Assembly (NCBI GenBank): GCA_021777335.1
Contig: JAJYDT010000021.1
Span: forward strand, 1-36,256
Length of the DNA: 36,256 nt
DNA from: Pseudomonadota bacterium
GTDB taxonomy: Bacteria > Pseudomonadota > Gammaproteobacteria > Acidiferrobacterales > Acidiferrobacteraceae
Reading direction: 5' to 3'
In this document: piece by piece, positions 1 to 9,952 of the stretch
Layout: each line of letters starts with the position of its first letter
Numbering within the stretch: position 1 is the first letter of the stretch
Made by a program: the position numbers and the translations under genes
Notes under the pieces: model-generated
The model's database searches: none
The model's input: the letters and a program-made list of their open reading frames with translations, nothing else
What the model was told of the DNA's origin: nothing

Positions 1-111
1 CGGTGCGTGGCTGTCTGTCCGGTCGACTGCATCCCCATTAATCCGGACGTCCCGGAGTCTTTGGAGGCACTGCAGGACAAATATCGGCGGCTGATGAAGG
101 CGGATGCCTGA
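1..111 (+). CDS. YfhL-like 4Fe-4S ferredoxin, C-terminal end (partial)
   Basis: Reading frame 1 is open from the window edge to a TGA at 109-111 and gives 36 residues. They contain RCVAVCPVDCIPINP, that is Cys-x3-Cys-Pro followed by another Cys, the second half of a bacterial-type 4Fe-4S ferredoxin. The helical tail (ALQDKYRRLM) is typical of the YfhL group of small 2x[4Fe-4S] ferredoxins. Members of this group are electron carriers of poorly defined partner. The N-terminal half with the first cluster motif lies outside the window, so family assignment rests on the tail only. The next gene, yajQ, starts about 100 bases downstream on the same strand. Confidence 0.7.
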   Translation, partial: RCVAVCPVDCIPINPDVPESLEALQDKYRRLMKADA

Positions 112-213
112 GCAAACGGAAGACCGGCGGTGTCCGTTTCCGGTAAGATGGCGAGGCTGTCTGGACCCCGCGCCCGTGCGGAGCGGTCCGGCGATGGCCT
201 GGGGGTGGCCGAT

Positions 214-699
214 ATGCCGTCTTTTGACGTGGTTTCCGAGGTCAACATGCAGGAGGTGCGCAATGGGCTCGACCAGGCCCTGCGCGAAATCGGGACACGC
301 TTTGATTTCAAGACGAGCGATACCCGCATAGAGCTCGTAGGCGAGCAACTCACTATCGTATCTGAGGATGAGTTTAAAACCGGACAGGCGCGCGACGTCC
401 TATACCTGCGGCTCGCAAAGCGCGGAATAGATATTGCAGCGCTTTCTGCTGGTTCTGTGGAGCGGGCCGCGAGCGGACGTTCCCGGCAGGAGATCACTAT
501 CCGCCAAGGCATCGACGCGGACGCAGCCCGCAAGATCGTAAGGGCTGTCAAAGACTCGAAATGCAAGGTGCAGGCGGCAGTGCAGGGGAGCCAGGTCCGG
601 ATCACGGGAAAGAAGAAGGACGACCTACAGCAGGTGATCACGCTCTTGCGCAAGCAGTCGTTCGGCCTGCCGCTGCAGTTCATAAATTTCCGCGACTGA
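214..699 (+). CDS. yajQ: YajQ family nucleotide/c-di-GMP-binding protein
   Basis: The 161-residue product starts MPSFDVVSEVNMQEVRNGLD and ends LPLQFINFRD, both hallmarks of the YajQ family, and its length matches the usual 160-163. The ATG at 214 is chosen because family members begin at MPSFD; the frame is open further upstream to 130 but that extension has no family resemblance. YajQ proteins consist of two ferredoxin-like domains. The Xanthomonas member binds cyclic di-GMP and acts with a transcription factor, while others have been reported to bind nucleotides or RNA. Here a c-di-GMP role is only an inference, but it is worth noting because a diguanylate cyclase gene lies in the same window at 19562. 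The gene appears to stand alone after the ferredoxin end. Confidence 0.92.
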   Translation: MPSFDVVSEVNMQEVRNGLDQALREIGTRFDFKTSDTRIELVGEQLTIVSEDEFKTGQARDVLYLRLAKRGIDIAALSAGSVERAASGRSRQEITIRQGIDADAARKIVRAVKDSKCKVQAAVQGSQVRITGKKKDDLQQVITLLRKQSFGLPLQFINFRD

Positions 700-1029
700 T
701 CTGCGATACCAACAAGCGTTTTTGATAGTCTTGCGGGTTTTCCGCAGGCTGAGATTTCTCTGCGCCGCGCATGAATATCGAATGCAGGCCATCTTGATCA
801 CGCGTGAGTCCGCTATCCGCCTTTTGGCCATTGCCCGCCCTGTGCCCCGTCCTTATTGTTCCTATCCCAAGGATTGAGCGCTTTCTTCTCGCTCACCCGC
901 ATCGATGCAAGTGAGCATCCTCCGTACCTTGATCATGATAAAGGTCGTTGCAGAAACCAGGCTGTCCCATCAAGAACCCTAGGGGAAATCTGTGCCTGAA
1001 ATGATGATCATCTGTTGGGCCGATATCTT
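700..1029. other. Intergenic stretch without a recognised gene
   Basis: About 330 bases between yajQ and the first glycosyltransferase. No frame gives a protein I recognise. A 7-bp stem with a 5-base loop can form at 730-748 (CTTGCGG/CCGCAGG with one G-T pair), but no T-run follows, so it is at best a weak terminator for yajQ. The end of the stretch probably carries the promoter of the glycosyltransferase pair; no convincing -35/-10 pair stood out. Confidence 0.5.
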
Positions 1030-2157
1030 ATGACCGGCCTTTTCTGGGTGTCTCTTGCTTTCGTCTGTTACACCTATTTTGGGTATCCGTTGCTGCTCCG
1101 TCTCAGGGCACGACGCATCGCCACGCGCAGTGACCATGCGGACGCGCCCCTTCCTCCGGTCGCGGTCATCATTCCCGCATATAATGAAGAGTCCGCCATC
1201 GTAGCCAAAATCAGGAATGTCCTGTTTTGCGCCTATCCGCCTGAACGGCTCCACCTGATCGTCATAGTCGATGGTGCGTCTGACGCCACCGCGAGGCGTG
1301 CTCTCGAAATCACCGATCCTCGCCTTACCGTCCTGTGCAAGGCGACGCGCGAGGGCAAGATGGCGGCCATCAATGATGGCATGCTGCAAGTGACGGCCCC
1401 GGTAACTGTCTTGACAGACGCAGCCGAATTGTTGGAAGCCGATACCATCGCGCGGCTCGCGGCCCATTTCGTCGACCCGGAAGTGGGCGCCGTGTCCGGA
1501 GAACTCGCGTTCATCGATCAGAACACAGGTTTCAGCCGCAATCTCGGCCTCTACTGGACCTATGAGAAGATGATCCGGGCGGATGAGGCCGCCATCGGTT
1601 CCGTCGTAGGTGCGACCGGACCTATCTATGCGCTACGCACAGAGCTCTTCCGTCCATTGCCGCCGGATACGGTTCTGGATGATGTCGCGATTCCCTTCGA
1701 GGTGGTGCACCGCGGCTACCGTGTGATCTATGACCGCAAGGCACACGCGATCGAACGGACGACATCCGACGGAGCACAGGAATTCGTGCGCAAGCGGCGC
1801 ACGCTCGCCGGCAATTACCAGATCATCCATCGCTACTGGACCCTGCTTGTACCCTTCAAAAGTCCGATCGCGTGGCAGTTCTGGTCGCACAAGGTCTTCA
1901 GACTGTTTGTCCCATACGCGCTCGTCGGCATTTTCGTGAGCGGCTTCGGCCTTCCTGCCCCATGGTGCGATATTGTTTCGTCGGTCGAGATACTCTTTTA
2001 TCTGCTGGCGCTCTGGGCCTATCTCGACCCGAAGGGCACGCAGCGGCGCTGGCTGAAGATGCCGTACACCTTCTGCCTGTTGAATTGGGCAGCACTCTCT
2101 GGTTCGTTCTACTACTACAGCGGACGCCTGAAGGTACAGTGGGAAAAGGTGAAATAG
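1030..2157 (+). CDS. Family 2 glycosyltransferase, membrane-bound
   Basis: The product has 375 residues from the ATG at 1030; a TTG at 1015 would add five. It has an N-terminal membrane helix (LFWVSLAFVCYTYFGYPLLL), a GT-A domain beginning VAVIIPAYNEES, the nucleotide-binding VDGASDATARRA stretch, a TDAAELLEADT segment at the usual SDANT/DxD place, an acceptor-site region with LDDVAIPFEV and an RKRRTLAGNYQ motif like the QxxRW region. Two or three C-terminal membrane helices follow (FRLFVPYALVGIFVSGFGLP, ILFYLLALWAYL, FCLLNWAALSGSFYYYSG). This is the architecture of processive or polyprenyl-sugar GT2 enzymes for cell-surface polysaccharide. Substrate unknown. The metal-motif asparagine is replaced by alanine. 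The next glycosyltransferase starts two bases after this stop, so the two are probably translated together. Confidence 0.85.
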   Translation: MTGLFWVSLAFVCYTYFGYPLLLRLRARRIATRSDHADAPLPPVAVIIPAYNEESAIVAKIRNVLFCAYPPERLHLIVIVDGASDATARRALEITDPRLTVLCKATREGKMAAINDGMLQVTAPVTVLTDAAELLEADTIARLAAHFVDPEVGAVSGELAFIDQNTGFSRNLGLYWTYEKMIRADEAAIGSVVGATGPIYALRTELFRPLPPDTVLDDVAIPFEVVHRGYRVIYDRKAHAIERTTSDGAQEFVRKRRTLAGNYQIIHRYWTLLVPFKSPIAWQFWSHKVFRLFVPYALVGIFVSGFGLPAPWCDIVSSVEILFYLLALWAYLDPKGTQRRWLKMPYTFCLLNWAALSGSFYYYSGRLKVQWEKVK

Positions 2158-2159
2158 AA

Positions 2160-3359
2160 ATGTTGGGCCCGCCACGACTATTTGTTGCCTTGGGACCAGA
2201 CTGGGGACGGCACCCATCGAGTCTCGGGCATCTCATGCGTGCAGTGGCCCGCACCGAGCCCGTTGTCTGGGTCAACAGCATCGCGCAGCGCAGCCCACGG
2301 CTCACCCTTCAGGACACCCGGCGGGTGGCGCAGAAGTGCTGGGCGGGGCTGCAGTCACGCACGGACACTGCGGGCGACGGTGTCGTCGTGGTTCACCCGA
2401 GAGTCCTGCCTTACCACCAGTATGCCATCGTTCGGAAGCTGAACGGGCGGCTTCTCGGCCGCCAGCTGAAGCCTGTATTTGCGCATAACCGTCCACAATC
2501 TCTCGTGGTTGTGAGCAGCAATCCCGCTGCGATCGCGTTGATCGAATATCTGCAGCCCGACCTCTCCTGCTATTTCTGCATGGATGACTACGCCATGATG
2601 AGCGATTCGGACGCGCGGTCGATTGAAATCTGTGAGGAACTCATGCTTCGGCGCGCAGACTGCGTGTTCGCTACCTCGCAGCGCTTGTGCGCGCTGAAGA
2701 ACGGTGGGCGGTTTACGGCGATCCATCTCCCGCATGGTGTTGACGCCGGCCACTTCGAGGCGCCGCCGCCCGCACCAGACGTGATCTCAAGGCTGCCCCG
2801 TCCGATCATCGGGTTCCACGGGATTGTGGGCTCGCGCGTGGATATCGATCTCATTGAGCGTATCGCTGTCTCGTTTCCAAAAGCATCGATCGTTACCCTC
2901 GGGAAGGTCGAGGTGAATCTGTCGCTGCTCAGGCGTCATTCGAATTTCCATGCCTTTGATGTCGTTACCTATGAAGATCTACCGCGCTGGATCCAGGCCT
3001 TCGACATCGGTCTTGTTGCCTATCGCCACGATAGGCATACGCAAAGTGTCAACCCGCTCAAGCTTCTCGAGTATTTGGCGCTTGGCATCCCTGTCGTCGC
3101 CGACGATGTGCCTGAACTGAAACTTCATTGTGCACACATCATTACCGCGAAATCGCACGATAGCTATCTCGCCGCCGTCGCCGGGCTCATCGCCCGCTAT
3201 CCATTCAGCGACGATGAGCGCGCAGAGCGGCGCTCTTATGTGCGCATGCACACCTGGGAACGGCGGGCGGAACGCTTTCTTACCGTGTGTGATGACCTCG
3301 GTGGGAGCAGGCGGGAACGGGGTGAGACTATGGTGTCGCAACACGGTTCCCACGCTTAG
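2160..3359 (+). CDS. GT4-like glycosyltransferase (GT-B fold, TuaH-like)
   Basis: The product has 399 residues from the ATG at 2160, which lies two bases after the stop of the preceding glycosyltransferase and behind an AAAAGG sequence. The frame is open upstream inside the previous gene, but the region before MLGPPRLFVALGPDWG does not look like part of the family. The C-terminal half carries the GT-B donor-site signature NPLKLLEYLALGIPVVADD, with the spaced glutamate of the E-x7-E type. The N-terminal half has a DWG...HLMRA start as in TuaH-like teichuronic-acid glycosyltransferases. There are no membrane helices, so it is a cytosolic or peripheral enzyme. The pair probably builds an extracellular or capsular polysaccharide. 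It ends 63 bases before the convergent stop of the helicase gene. Confidence 0.75.
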   Translation: MLGPPRLFVALGPDWGRHPSSLGHLMRAVARTEPVVWVNSIAQRSPRLTLQDTRRVAQKCWAGLQSRTDTAGDGVVVVHPRVLPYHQYAIVRKLNGRLLGRQLKPVFAHNRPQSLVVVSSNPAAIALIEYLQPDLSCYFCMDDYAMMSDSDARSIEICEELMLRRADCVFATSQRLCALKNGGRFTAIHLPHGVDAGHFEAPPPAPDVISRLPRPIIGFHGIVGSRVDIDLIERIAVSFPKASIVTLGKVEVNLSLLRRHSNFHAFDVVTYEDLPRWIQAFDIGLVAYRHDRHTQSVNPLKLLEYLALGIPVVADDVPELKLHCAHIITAKSHDSYLAAVAGLIARYPFSDDERAERRSYVRMHTWERRAERFLTVCDDLGGSRRERGETMVSQHGSHA

Positions 3360-3422
3360 CAGAGTGCAAGCGCGTCGTTAGGGCAGGAGCGGGATGGTTT
3401 TCAACAGGAGACGCGAATGCCG

Positions 3423-6400
3423 CTAGGCAAGCGGCGCGTCATTGCCGAGTGCGACCGCGTCCGGTATGGCCGTGAACAGCACAAAGGATTTGCAGGGAAG
3501 CCCCGGCCATAGCCGGTGTACCGCCTCTTCATAGAAACGCATCTGGCTGTGGTATCGTTCGGCCGCCTCGTGCGCCTGGGATTGCGCGATCCCGCCATGG
3601 GTCTTGTAGTCAAGGATATCCACATGATCGGCGTACATGATGACCCGGTCTGCGACCCCATGCACCACGCGATCATCGTTTAGGAAATAGAGGAGTGGCA
3701 TCTCGTTGCGTGCCCATATGTACCGGCCTGGATCAAACCATTGTCGGAGATGCTTGTCGTCAAGCACTTTCTCGACCTCGCGCGCACACTGCGAGAGCAT
3801 CGCCTGGCTGAGGGAAGAAAACTCGTGTCCCAGTCGGCGTGTAGCCGCCGCAGGGGACATGCCAGAGGTCCGCATCTGCAACAGGCGGTGTACCGCTTCG
3901 CCGCGTATGCGAGCTGAGCGCGGGGGTGCGGTATCAATGTTCTTGCCGACCGCGCCGCTTGGCGGAGCGGGTGGCCGGTGATCCCTGCGGGGTATGGAAA
4001 CAGTGGCGAGCGGAAGAGGTGTCGGTCGGGGCGCGGTCGAGACCGACGACAGGGGTGCGCCCGATGTCTCGCCCCGTTCGATGATCGCACAGGGAGTGTT
4101 GCCGGTGGCTCCGTCATCCCATGTCACCCCGGTGGCGCGGGCACGATCCCCACGCAGACGCCGTTCTATCATGCCGTACCACCCGAAATTCGAGCCACGT
4201 TTCGGTGCACAGCCTGAGACCACGAGCATCTGGGCCGCGCGGGTGACGGCGACGTAGAGCGCGTTCATATCCTCCTGCTGCTGCAACAGCAACTGTCGCG
4301 CCAGAGATGCGTGGCTGTGGTCATCGACCATGTCCTTTTTGCCAATCAAGTGAAATGCGGTGGGGGACGGCGCGAGCGGGAGGCGGTTGATAAGTGGTCG
4401 CACTCCGCTGTCTGTTTTTCCTGGACGCGCCGTATCAACCAGGAACACGATCGGTGCTTCGAGACCTTTGGCCCCGTGGACCGTCAGGAGTCGCACTTCA
4501 TCGGCCGCGGATGAGCGGGTTCCTGTAACTTGGCTCCCAAGTGTGGCCAGGTGCGCGCGAAACCGTGCGAGACCGGGATAGCGTCCGCCGTCCATGTCAA
4601 GCGCGAGATGCAGTACCGCGTGAAACGCAGGTGCGATCCGGGCGCGCAGCTCGGGCGGTGACATTCCGGCGTAGCGGTGTACGACATCGGCTTCTGCAAA
4701 AATTGTGTCCAGAAGATCGTGGACCGGGACACGATCAACGATCGCAATCCAGCGCTCGAGCTGTTCCCGGGTGCGGGAGAGCCCGGGAGGGTCCTCTGTG
4801 GTGGAAAGTACATCCCACCAGCTGAGACGGCGTGTCTGCGCCTGTTCCGCGATCTCCATGAGATCATGATCGCTGTGTCCGAAGAAGGGTGAGCGGAGCA
4901 GCGCTGCAAGGGCGCAGTCGTCGCCTGGATCAAGCAGCACGGCAAGCAGGTCCAGTACATCATGGATCTCAAGGGCGTCGGTAAGTTGCTGCCGGTCTAC
5001 CCCGGCATAGGGGATCCCAGCGGCGCGTAATGCATCTTCATAGGTGCGCGCATGTCCCCGGTCACGCAGCAGCACGATGATGTCACGATAGCGCGCGGGC
5101 TTTGCTGACGCACCCTCGCCGATCACTACCGAACGTATGCATTCCCTGATCCGGAGAACCAGCCGGTTTGCTTCCACCCTGTACCGGTACTCCTCGCGTT
5201 CCGTTCGAGGTGTTGTGAGCGGATTGCGCCAGGCGAGCGCTGTATCTTGTTCGGTCTCATCCTCATGGATGAGCGGCAGTACCTCAATCCGTCCCCAGAG
5301 TGACGTGCGTGCCGTGGTATGAGGCCTAAATGACGGTAGCGGGGTATCGTCTGGTGCCGGGGCAAACAGCAGATTCACAAAGTCCGTGATGGCCTCGGAA
5401 GAGCGCCGTGATGTATCTTCGGTGAACCGCCTGGCGTCCATGTGCTCTACCAGCCAGTCCGATACTGCTGCGAGCAGCCGCGCGTCCCCCCCGCGGAATC
5501 CGTAGAGCGACTGCTTCTCGTCGCCGACGATGAAAACGCTACGTTGCCGCTCCGCATTACCGGCGGCGAGTTCCTCCACAAATGGAAGCAGCAGCTGCCA
5601 CTGGGTCGGGTTTGTGTCCTGGAATTCATCGACCAGGATGTGTTCGATCCGCTGATCGAGCTTGTAGTGTACCCATTCCGCGTGTGGTCCCCGGTGCAGC
5701 AGTAAATAGGTCTGCCATTCGAGATCGACGAAGTCGAGCACCCGATCCATGGCCTTCAGACGTTGGGCGTGCCGGATAAGGGCGTCCCCACAGCGGTACC
5801 AGGCGAGCGATAGCCGGAGCGTGTAATCGCGTCTGCGACGCAGATCCTCGTTGAGCACGGCCGCAGCTGCGTGAGCCCACGCCTCTTCGAGGCCACGTGC
5901 ATCACCGAGTTGGTGTCGCTCCGCCTTCGGAAGCGGGAAACGTTGTGGCTTCCCAGTGGTACTGATGAACACCGCATGGAGCCGGTCTCGCCAAGCCGGA
6001 TCGGTGAGGGCGGATCTGATTTCTGAGACGTGCCACTTGAGTGCCGGGATATCGCTGAACCCGGACAGGCAGCGCGTAAGATCGTCAATGAGGCCCGCGC
6101 CAGGAAAACCCTCCGCGACAGGACCGAGTACATTGACCAGGCGTTCAGTGGCAAATGCCACCGGGTCCTCCGCGCCGTCGGTATAGGCCCACCAGTCCGC
6201 GCGATGCGCCCAGAATGCCTGAAGTGCATCTCGTGCAGCCGCCGCGGACCCAGTACGCTCGCTCAAGTCCTCAAGCGCCTGAGCCAGTGCCCCGGTGCGG
6301 TCAAGGCGGGCGTCTTCGAGCAGCAGGCGCCATGCTGTGTCGGCATAACCATCCGGTGTTTCGGTGAGTTCGAACCCGGGCGAGATCCCTGCCTCGAGCG

Positions 6401-6770
6401 GAAAGCGCATAAGAAGGCTCTGGCAGAAACTGTGGAACGTCGCAATCTGTATGGACCGTGGGTCGGCAAGCAGCTGTTCATACAGGCCCCGCGCCGAAGT
6501 CTGTTCTGAGGGGTCAGCGCCAAGCGCCCCAAGAAGACCTTCGAGTTCGTTTTGGGGAGCAAGGGCGAACTCACGGGCCCGTGCCAGTACGCGTGTGCGG
6601 ATCTCGCTTGCGGCCTTGCGGGTGAATGTCAGTGCTAGGATCGTTGATGGCTCTATCCCTGCGAGCAGCAACCGCAGGATCCGGCTCGTGAGGAGCCAGG
6701 TCTTCCCGGTACCCGCGGCGGCGAGAACGACGGCGTTGGCGGAAGGCGATAGCGCGTTGATAGTTTTCAT
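3423..6770 (-). CDS. AddA/RecB-like UvrD-family helicase-nuclease
   Basis: This 1115-residue protein has the superfamily 1A helicase motifs in order: Walker A AAAGTGKT (17-24), LALTFTRKAASEIRTR (Ia), HILVDEFQDTNPTQW (Walker B, II), FIVGDEKQSLYGFRGGD (III), LLTVHGAKGLEAPIVFLV (V) and ALYVAVTRAAQML (VI). Near the C terminus a PD-(D/E)XK nuclease core is visible as HGVADRVIMY...VDILDYKTHG. That combination is the AddA/RecB type used in double-strand-break resection and recombination. The ATG at 6770 is used; a GTG at 6788 would overlap the TGA of the upstream gene in a GTGA junction and add six residues. Neither has a clear ribosome binding site. The partner nuclease gene ends 14 bases upstream. 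Whether to call it AddA or the helicase partner of the TIGR03623 family cannot be settled here. Confidence 0.88.
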   Translation of the reverse strand: MKTINALSPSANAVVLAAAGTGKTWLLTSRILRLLLAGIEPSTILALTFTRKAASEIRTRVLARAREFALAPQNELEGLLGALGADPSEQTSARGLYEQLLADPRSIQIATFHSFCQSLLMRFPLEAGISPGFELTETPDGYADTAWRLLLEDARLDRTGALAQALEDLSERTGSAAAARDALQAFWAHRADWWAYTDGAEDPVAFATERLVNVLGPVAEGFPGAGLIDDLTRCLSGFSDIPALKWHVSEIRSALTDPAWRDRLHAVFISTTGKPQRFPLPKAERHQLGDARGLEEAWAHAAAAVLNEDLRRRRDYTLRLSLAWYRCGDALIRHAQRLKAMDRVLDFVDLEWQTYLLLHRGPHAEWVHYKLDQRIEHILVDEFQDTNPTQWQLLLPFVEELAAGNAERQRSVFIVGDEKQSLYGFRGGDARLLAAVSDWLVEHMDARRFTEDTSRRSSEAITDFVNLLFAPAPDDTPLPSFRPHTTARTSLWGRIEVLPLIHEDETEQDTALAWRNPLTTPRTEREEYRYRVEANRLVLRIRECIRSVVIGEGASAKPARYRDIIVLLRDRGHARTYEDALRAAGIPYAGVDRQQLTDALEIHDVLDLLAVLLDPGDDCALAALLRSPFFGHSDHDLMEIAEQAQTRRLSWWDVLSTTEDPPGLSRTREQLERWIAIVDRVPVHDLLDTIFAEADVVHRYAGMSPPELRARIAPAFHAVLHLALDMDGGRYPGLARFRAHLATLGSQVTGTRSSAADEVRLLTVHGAKGLEAPIVFLVDTARPGKTDSGVRPLINRLPLAPSPTAFHLIGKKDMVDDHSHASLARQLLLQQQEDMNALYVAVTRAAQMLVVSGCAPKRGSNFGWYGMIERRLRGDRARATGVTWDDGATGNTPCAIIERGETSGAPLSSVSTAPRPTPLPLATVSIPRRDHRPPAPPSGAVGKNIDTAPPRSARIRGEAVHRLLQMRTSGMSPAAATRRLGHEFSSLSQAMLSQCAREVEKVLDDKHLRQWFDPGRYIWARNEMPLLYFLNDDRVVHGVADRVIMYADHVDILDYKTHGGIAQSQAHEAAERYHSQMRFYEEAVHRLWPGLPCKSFVLFTAIPDAVALGNDAPLA

Positions 6771-6784
6771 GGTTCCAGGAGCGT

Positions 6785-9493
6785 TCACGCTGCGGGGTCC
6801 GTGTCTTTCACCCAGAACGAGCGCCGGCAAAGCCCTTCGTAGTCACAGATAGCACATGTGTCTTCACCCTCTTGTGCCAAAAGCGCGATGCCTGCCATCA
6901 TCTGCCGGTGTAGCTCGCGTAACCGCTCGGCCGTGCGCGCAGTGATCTCGGCAAGGTCCGGCCCATCGACCAAGAGTGGTTTGACGCCATCTTTCAGGCA
7001 AAGCAGGCAGGCGCTCTCAACCGCGTCACCAAGCAGCAGCGCATAGAAGGCAAGCTGGGTCTGTTCGCCTGAAAGGATGTCGCTGAGAACTGGAGGCTTT
7101 CCGGTCTTGTAATCGATAAGCGCAAGGTTCCCATCACGTTCATCGATGCGGTCAACGCGGCCGTAGAGCAGAGGGGCCTCAGGGTCGAGCGTGCGGCGCA
7201 GTACCTGTTCGGCCGACTGGTTGCGAAACAAGCGGTCGTGCTCGATTTCCCACTCGAGATACAAGCCCGTGATCCGGCGCCACCGGTTCAGCGCAAGTCG
7301 GCGTGCGAAATCACCATCGGGATCGAATACTGCGACCGAGATCGCGTCGAGCAGGTCTGCGGCAGTGCCCCGATTATGGGGTGTGACTGGCCCCGGGAAA
7401 GGACCTGGGAGTCCGGGAACATCGCGATGAAACGCCTCAAGGACACGGTGCACATGCTCTCCGTAGTCCGCGTAGGAGCGGTCCTCATCAGCCTCCGGAC
7501 GTCTGCGCAGATGGAGTACTTCGGCCGCAAAATACTGGTAAGGGCAATCGATAAGACGCTGATGGGCGCGCGCGGACATCTCCCGCGGGACCCGCGCCGG
7601 CGGGACCGTCGGGCGCGGACGGCGTATCGGCGCGGATAGGGTCTGCGGCTCTTCAGCCACCACGGGATCGGCTGCGCAGAGGTCGAGTCCATACGCAAGC
7701 AGATGGAAGAGACGCAGGCGCTCGAACCACGGGGTTTGCACACGGACACTGTCGCCGTCCTGTCGCCGCCAGCCCACCAAGACGCGGGGGGCGGCGCGCA
7801 GAAGTCTCAGGAAATCCAGGCGGAGCACGTCGCGTGCCCGGTCGGAGGCCGCGAGCCCGAGCTCTCGGCGCGCCGCGTCATTGAAAAACATGGGACTCGC
7901 GGGTGCCCCCGGAAGATGGCTTTCGTCCGCGCCTGCCAGGATGACCGCGTCAAAGCGATACATTCGGCTCTCGGCAAGACCGAGCAGGCGAACAGAGGCT
8001 TGTGCGCGTGTGACTGCAAATCGCCTCGCCTCGAACTCCTCGGTCAGCCACCCAAAGCACTCGGGTGCCGTGAGCGCGAGCCTCGATCCCCGTGTATCCT
8101 CCACGAGTCCTGCGAGGTCGCGAATCAGGATCTTCCCGGCGTCGTCGCGTTCGAGGGATTCAGCGAGGCCGCACTGTTCGATACTTGTCAGGAGTGCTGC
8201 GAGCAGGGTGCCGATCGGGTAAGCGGTACCCTGCGTGAGCAGCTTCACGAGGGGAGCCGCAGCCTTCTTGACCCGTGCCTCCATGGCTGCCGGGAATGCC
8301 CGTGGGTCGTATAGGACGTTGTTCCGGAAGAACGGGGAGCGCGCAAGCTGCGCAAGCGCGTTCTCGTCAAGACCCGAGGCGCATGTGTGCCACCAGACGT
8401 GCAGCGCCTGTGCCGCACTCGTGGTCGAAAGCCGCCATCCGGCGGAGTCGGCGGGACTGATGCCGTAGTGTTCGAGCAGGGCGCGCACACGTCGCGCGAG
8501 CTTCCGGTCCACGGTGACGATGCCGATACTCGATGCACCCTCGGAAAGAAATCGTACGGTGTGGGACACCGCTGCCTGTGCCTCCTCCTCGAAGTCGGCC
8601 GCCTCGAACCATTGGATCGATGCAAGAAGCGGGCTGTCCCGTGCAGCGCTGCGCGCCTCGGCGAGCCGTGCCTCGACCGGCCCCTGCTGAAACGCGGCAC
8701 GTATGACGCGGTCACCCGCATCAAGCTTGTCTTCGGCTTGATCTGCGGCGGTCCGGGCACCGGGGGACGGTAGTTCGTGCACATAGCAGGGAGGCGCGTG
8801 CGCGAGGAATACCGCGCGTCCTGTCGCCAACATCCTGGCGGCCCAGGCGGCCTCCTCGATGCCCCATTCCTGGAAGCCGCACAGATAGATACGCTCATGA
8901 CCACCGGGCTGCGGCGCCTCGACAAGTCTTGGCCGCCTTAGTGCTGCGCCCTGGCGGCTCTTGAGGAATGGCTGCCACCGCTGCCAGCATTCGTAGACGA
9001 GGTGAGCTTCGTTAGTTATTGGCGCAAGCTCACTGCTCGTGCCGTAGTTTTGCGCGAGTACCTCGATCAGATCGCGCAGTGATCCCGGCGGCGCCTGTTC
9101 CCAGTCATCAAAAATAGAAAGTAATTCGTCTGCGACCGAAAGGTGTTCGGCGGGCGCAAGCGAAGGCAAGCGCACCGCGAATATCGGTGACACAAGACTG
9201 AGGAGCGCCAGGGCACGTCGTAATGAAGACGGTGGAGGTTCCACGCTCGAGTGGCCGCGCCATTGGTCGAGCGTGCCGGTAAATGGTGGCACGAGCGCCC
9301 GGATGCCGACGCCGCGCGCGTGCTGGAGCAGCCGCTCGCGCAGCGGGCCCGCGAGGCTCGTGTCCGGTATCAGTACGGCGACGTCCGAAAGGTCTGGTAG
9401 GCGCTTCTGTTCCCGTGTGATGATCAGTTGCGCAAGCGCATCAAGGGGATACTCTCCGCTTCCTATAAACTGAACAGGCTCGTCAGCGCTCAA
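6785..9493 (-). CDS. AddB-like PD-(D/E)XK nuclease, probable DNA repair protein (TIGR03623 type)
   Basis: A protein of about 900 residues. The middle is helicase-like without a Walker A, as in AddB. The C-terminal nuclease domain shows [13 protein letters not shown] followed by [13 protein letters not shown] cysteine in [15 protein letters not shown] before it, together with the terminal [10 protein letters not shown], gives the four cysteines of the AddB/Cas4-type 4Fe-4S cluster that holds the nuclease domain together. It matches the proteobacterial family described as 'probable DNA repair protein' encoded next to UvrD-like helicases. The start is uncertain: a TTG at 9493 overlaps the fdxA stop by 11 bases and is preferred, because an ATG at 9592 would bury 110 bases inside fdxA. 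The helicase gene follows directly. Confidence 0.82.
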   Translation of the reverse strand: MSADEPVQFIGSGEYPLDALAQLIITREQKRLPDLSDVAVLIPDTSLAGPLRERLLQHARGVGIRALVPPFTGTLDQWRGHSSVEPPPSSLRRALALLSLVSPIFAVRLPSLAPAEHLSVADELLSIFDDWEQAPPGSLRDLIEVLAQNYGTSSELAPITNEAHLVYECWQRWQPFLKSRQGAALRRPRLVEAPQPGGHERIYLCGFQEWGIEEAAWAARMLATGRAVFLAHAPPCYVHELPSPGARTAADQAEDKLDAGDRVIRAAFQQGPVEARLAEARSAARDSPLLASIQWFEAADFEEEAQAAVSHTVRFLSEGASSIGIVTVDRKLARRVRALLEHYGISPADSAGWRLSTTSAAQALHVWWHTCASGLDENALAQLARSPFFRNNVLYDPRAFPAAMEARVKKAAAPLVKLLTQGTAYPIGTLLAALLTSIEQCGLAESLERDDAGKILIRDLAGLVEDTRGSRLALTAPECFGWLTEEFEARRFAVTRAQASVRLLGLAESRMYRFDAVILAGADESHLPGAPASPMFFNDAARRELGLAASDRARDVLRLDFLRLLRAAPRVLVGWRRQDGDSVRVQTPWFERLRLFHLLAYGLDLCAADPVVAEEPQTLSAPIRRPRPTVPPARVPREMSARAHQRLIDCPYQYFAAEVLHLRRRPEADEDRSYADYGEHVHRVLEAFHRDVPGLPGPFPGPVTPHNRGTAADLLDAISVAVFDPDGDFARRLALNRWRRITGLYLEWEIEHDRLFRNQSAEQVLRRTLDPEAPLLYGRVDRIDERDGNLALIDYKTGKPPVLSDILSGEQTQLAFYALLLGDAVESACLLCLKDGVKPLLVDGPDLAEITARTAERLRELHRQMMAGIALLAQEGEDTCAICDYEGLCRRSFWVKDTDPAA

Positions 9494-9806
9494 GATATTT
9501 GAGTTTGTCCGGTGTGTTTTCCCACTGGGCGGCGTCGTCGGGGGCCTCCTTTTTCTCGAGGATGGCGGGCCATTGCTTGGCAAGCTCGGCATTCAGTGCG
9601 AGAAATTGCTCTTGGCCTGGTGGCACGTCGTCTTCTGCATAGATTGCGTTCACCGGGCATTCTGGCACGCATAGGGTGCAGTCGATGCATTCGTCCGGAT
9701 CAATCACCAGGAAGTTCGGGCCTTCACGAAAACAGTCGACAGGACACACCTCCACGCAATCCGTGTATTTGCATTTGATACAGGTCTCTGTCACCACATA
9801 CGTCAT
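9483..9806 (-). CDS. fdxA: Seven-iron ferredoxin FdxA ([3Fe-4S][4Fe-4S])
   Basis: The 107-residue product starts [20 protein letters not shown]. It has Cys9, Cys17 and a later Cys in CPVDCF for the 3Fe cluster, and [12 protein letters not shown] for the 4Fe cluster, followed by the long C-terminal tail typical of the Azotobacter FdI/FdxA family. It is a small soluble electron carrier. The ATG at 9804-9806 is preceded by AGGAGC at a good distance. A TAGAAT box on the minus strand at 9850-9855 could be the -10 of its promoter. Its last bases overlap the most likely start of the AddB-like gene, so the three minus-strand genes may be co-transcribed. A functional link between this ferredoxin and the Fe-S nuclease is speculation. 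Confidence 0.93.
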   Translation of the reverse strand: MTYVVTETCIKCKYTDCVEVCPVDCFREGPNFLVIDPDECIDCTLCVPECPVNAIYAEDDVPPGQEQFLALNAELAKQWPAILEKKEAPDDAAQWENTPDKLKYLER

Positions 9807-9849
9807 GTAAATCGCTCCTGAGCGCGGTTGCCATGGCTTGAAAGCGCGG

Positions 9850-9855
9850 ATTCTA
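9850..9855 (-). promoter_or_regulatory. Candidate -10 box of fdxA
   Basis: The minus strand reads TAGAAT here, about 44 bases before the fdxA ATG, in the 107-base divergent-side gap. The matching -35 position is poor (CTGCAG at 17 bases), so this is only a candidate. The same ten bases TAGAATCCGC recur upstream of suhB. Confidence 0.3.
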
Positions 9856-9952
9856 CCCGTTTCGCGACCCGGCTGCAGGAGCGGTTTGCGACCAGCAAGG
9901 CTGCAAGATTGACGGGTCCGCTCGTCTGTGCGAACATCGCCAAGGGGATGTC

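Noticed and set aside
730..748. Hairpin as terminator of yajQ
   Set aside because: The stem is fair but no T-run follows, so I do not list it as a terminator.
7703..8314. 203-codon plus-strand frame
   Set aside because: Antisense to the AddB-like nuclease gene; composition is that of a shadow frame.
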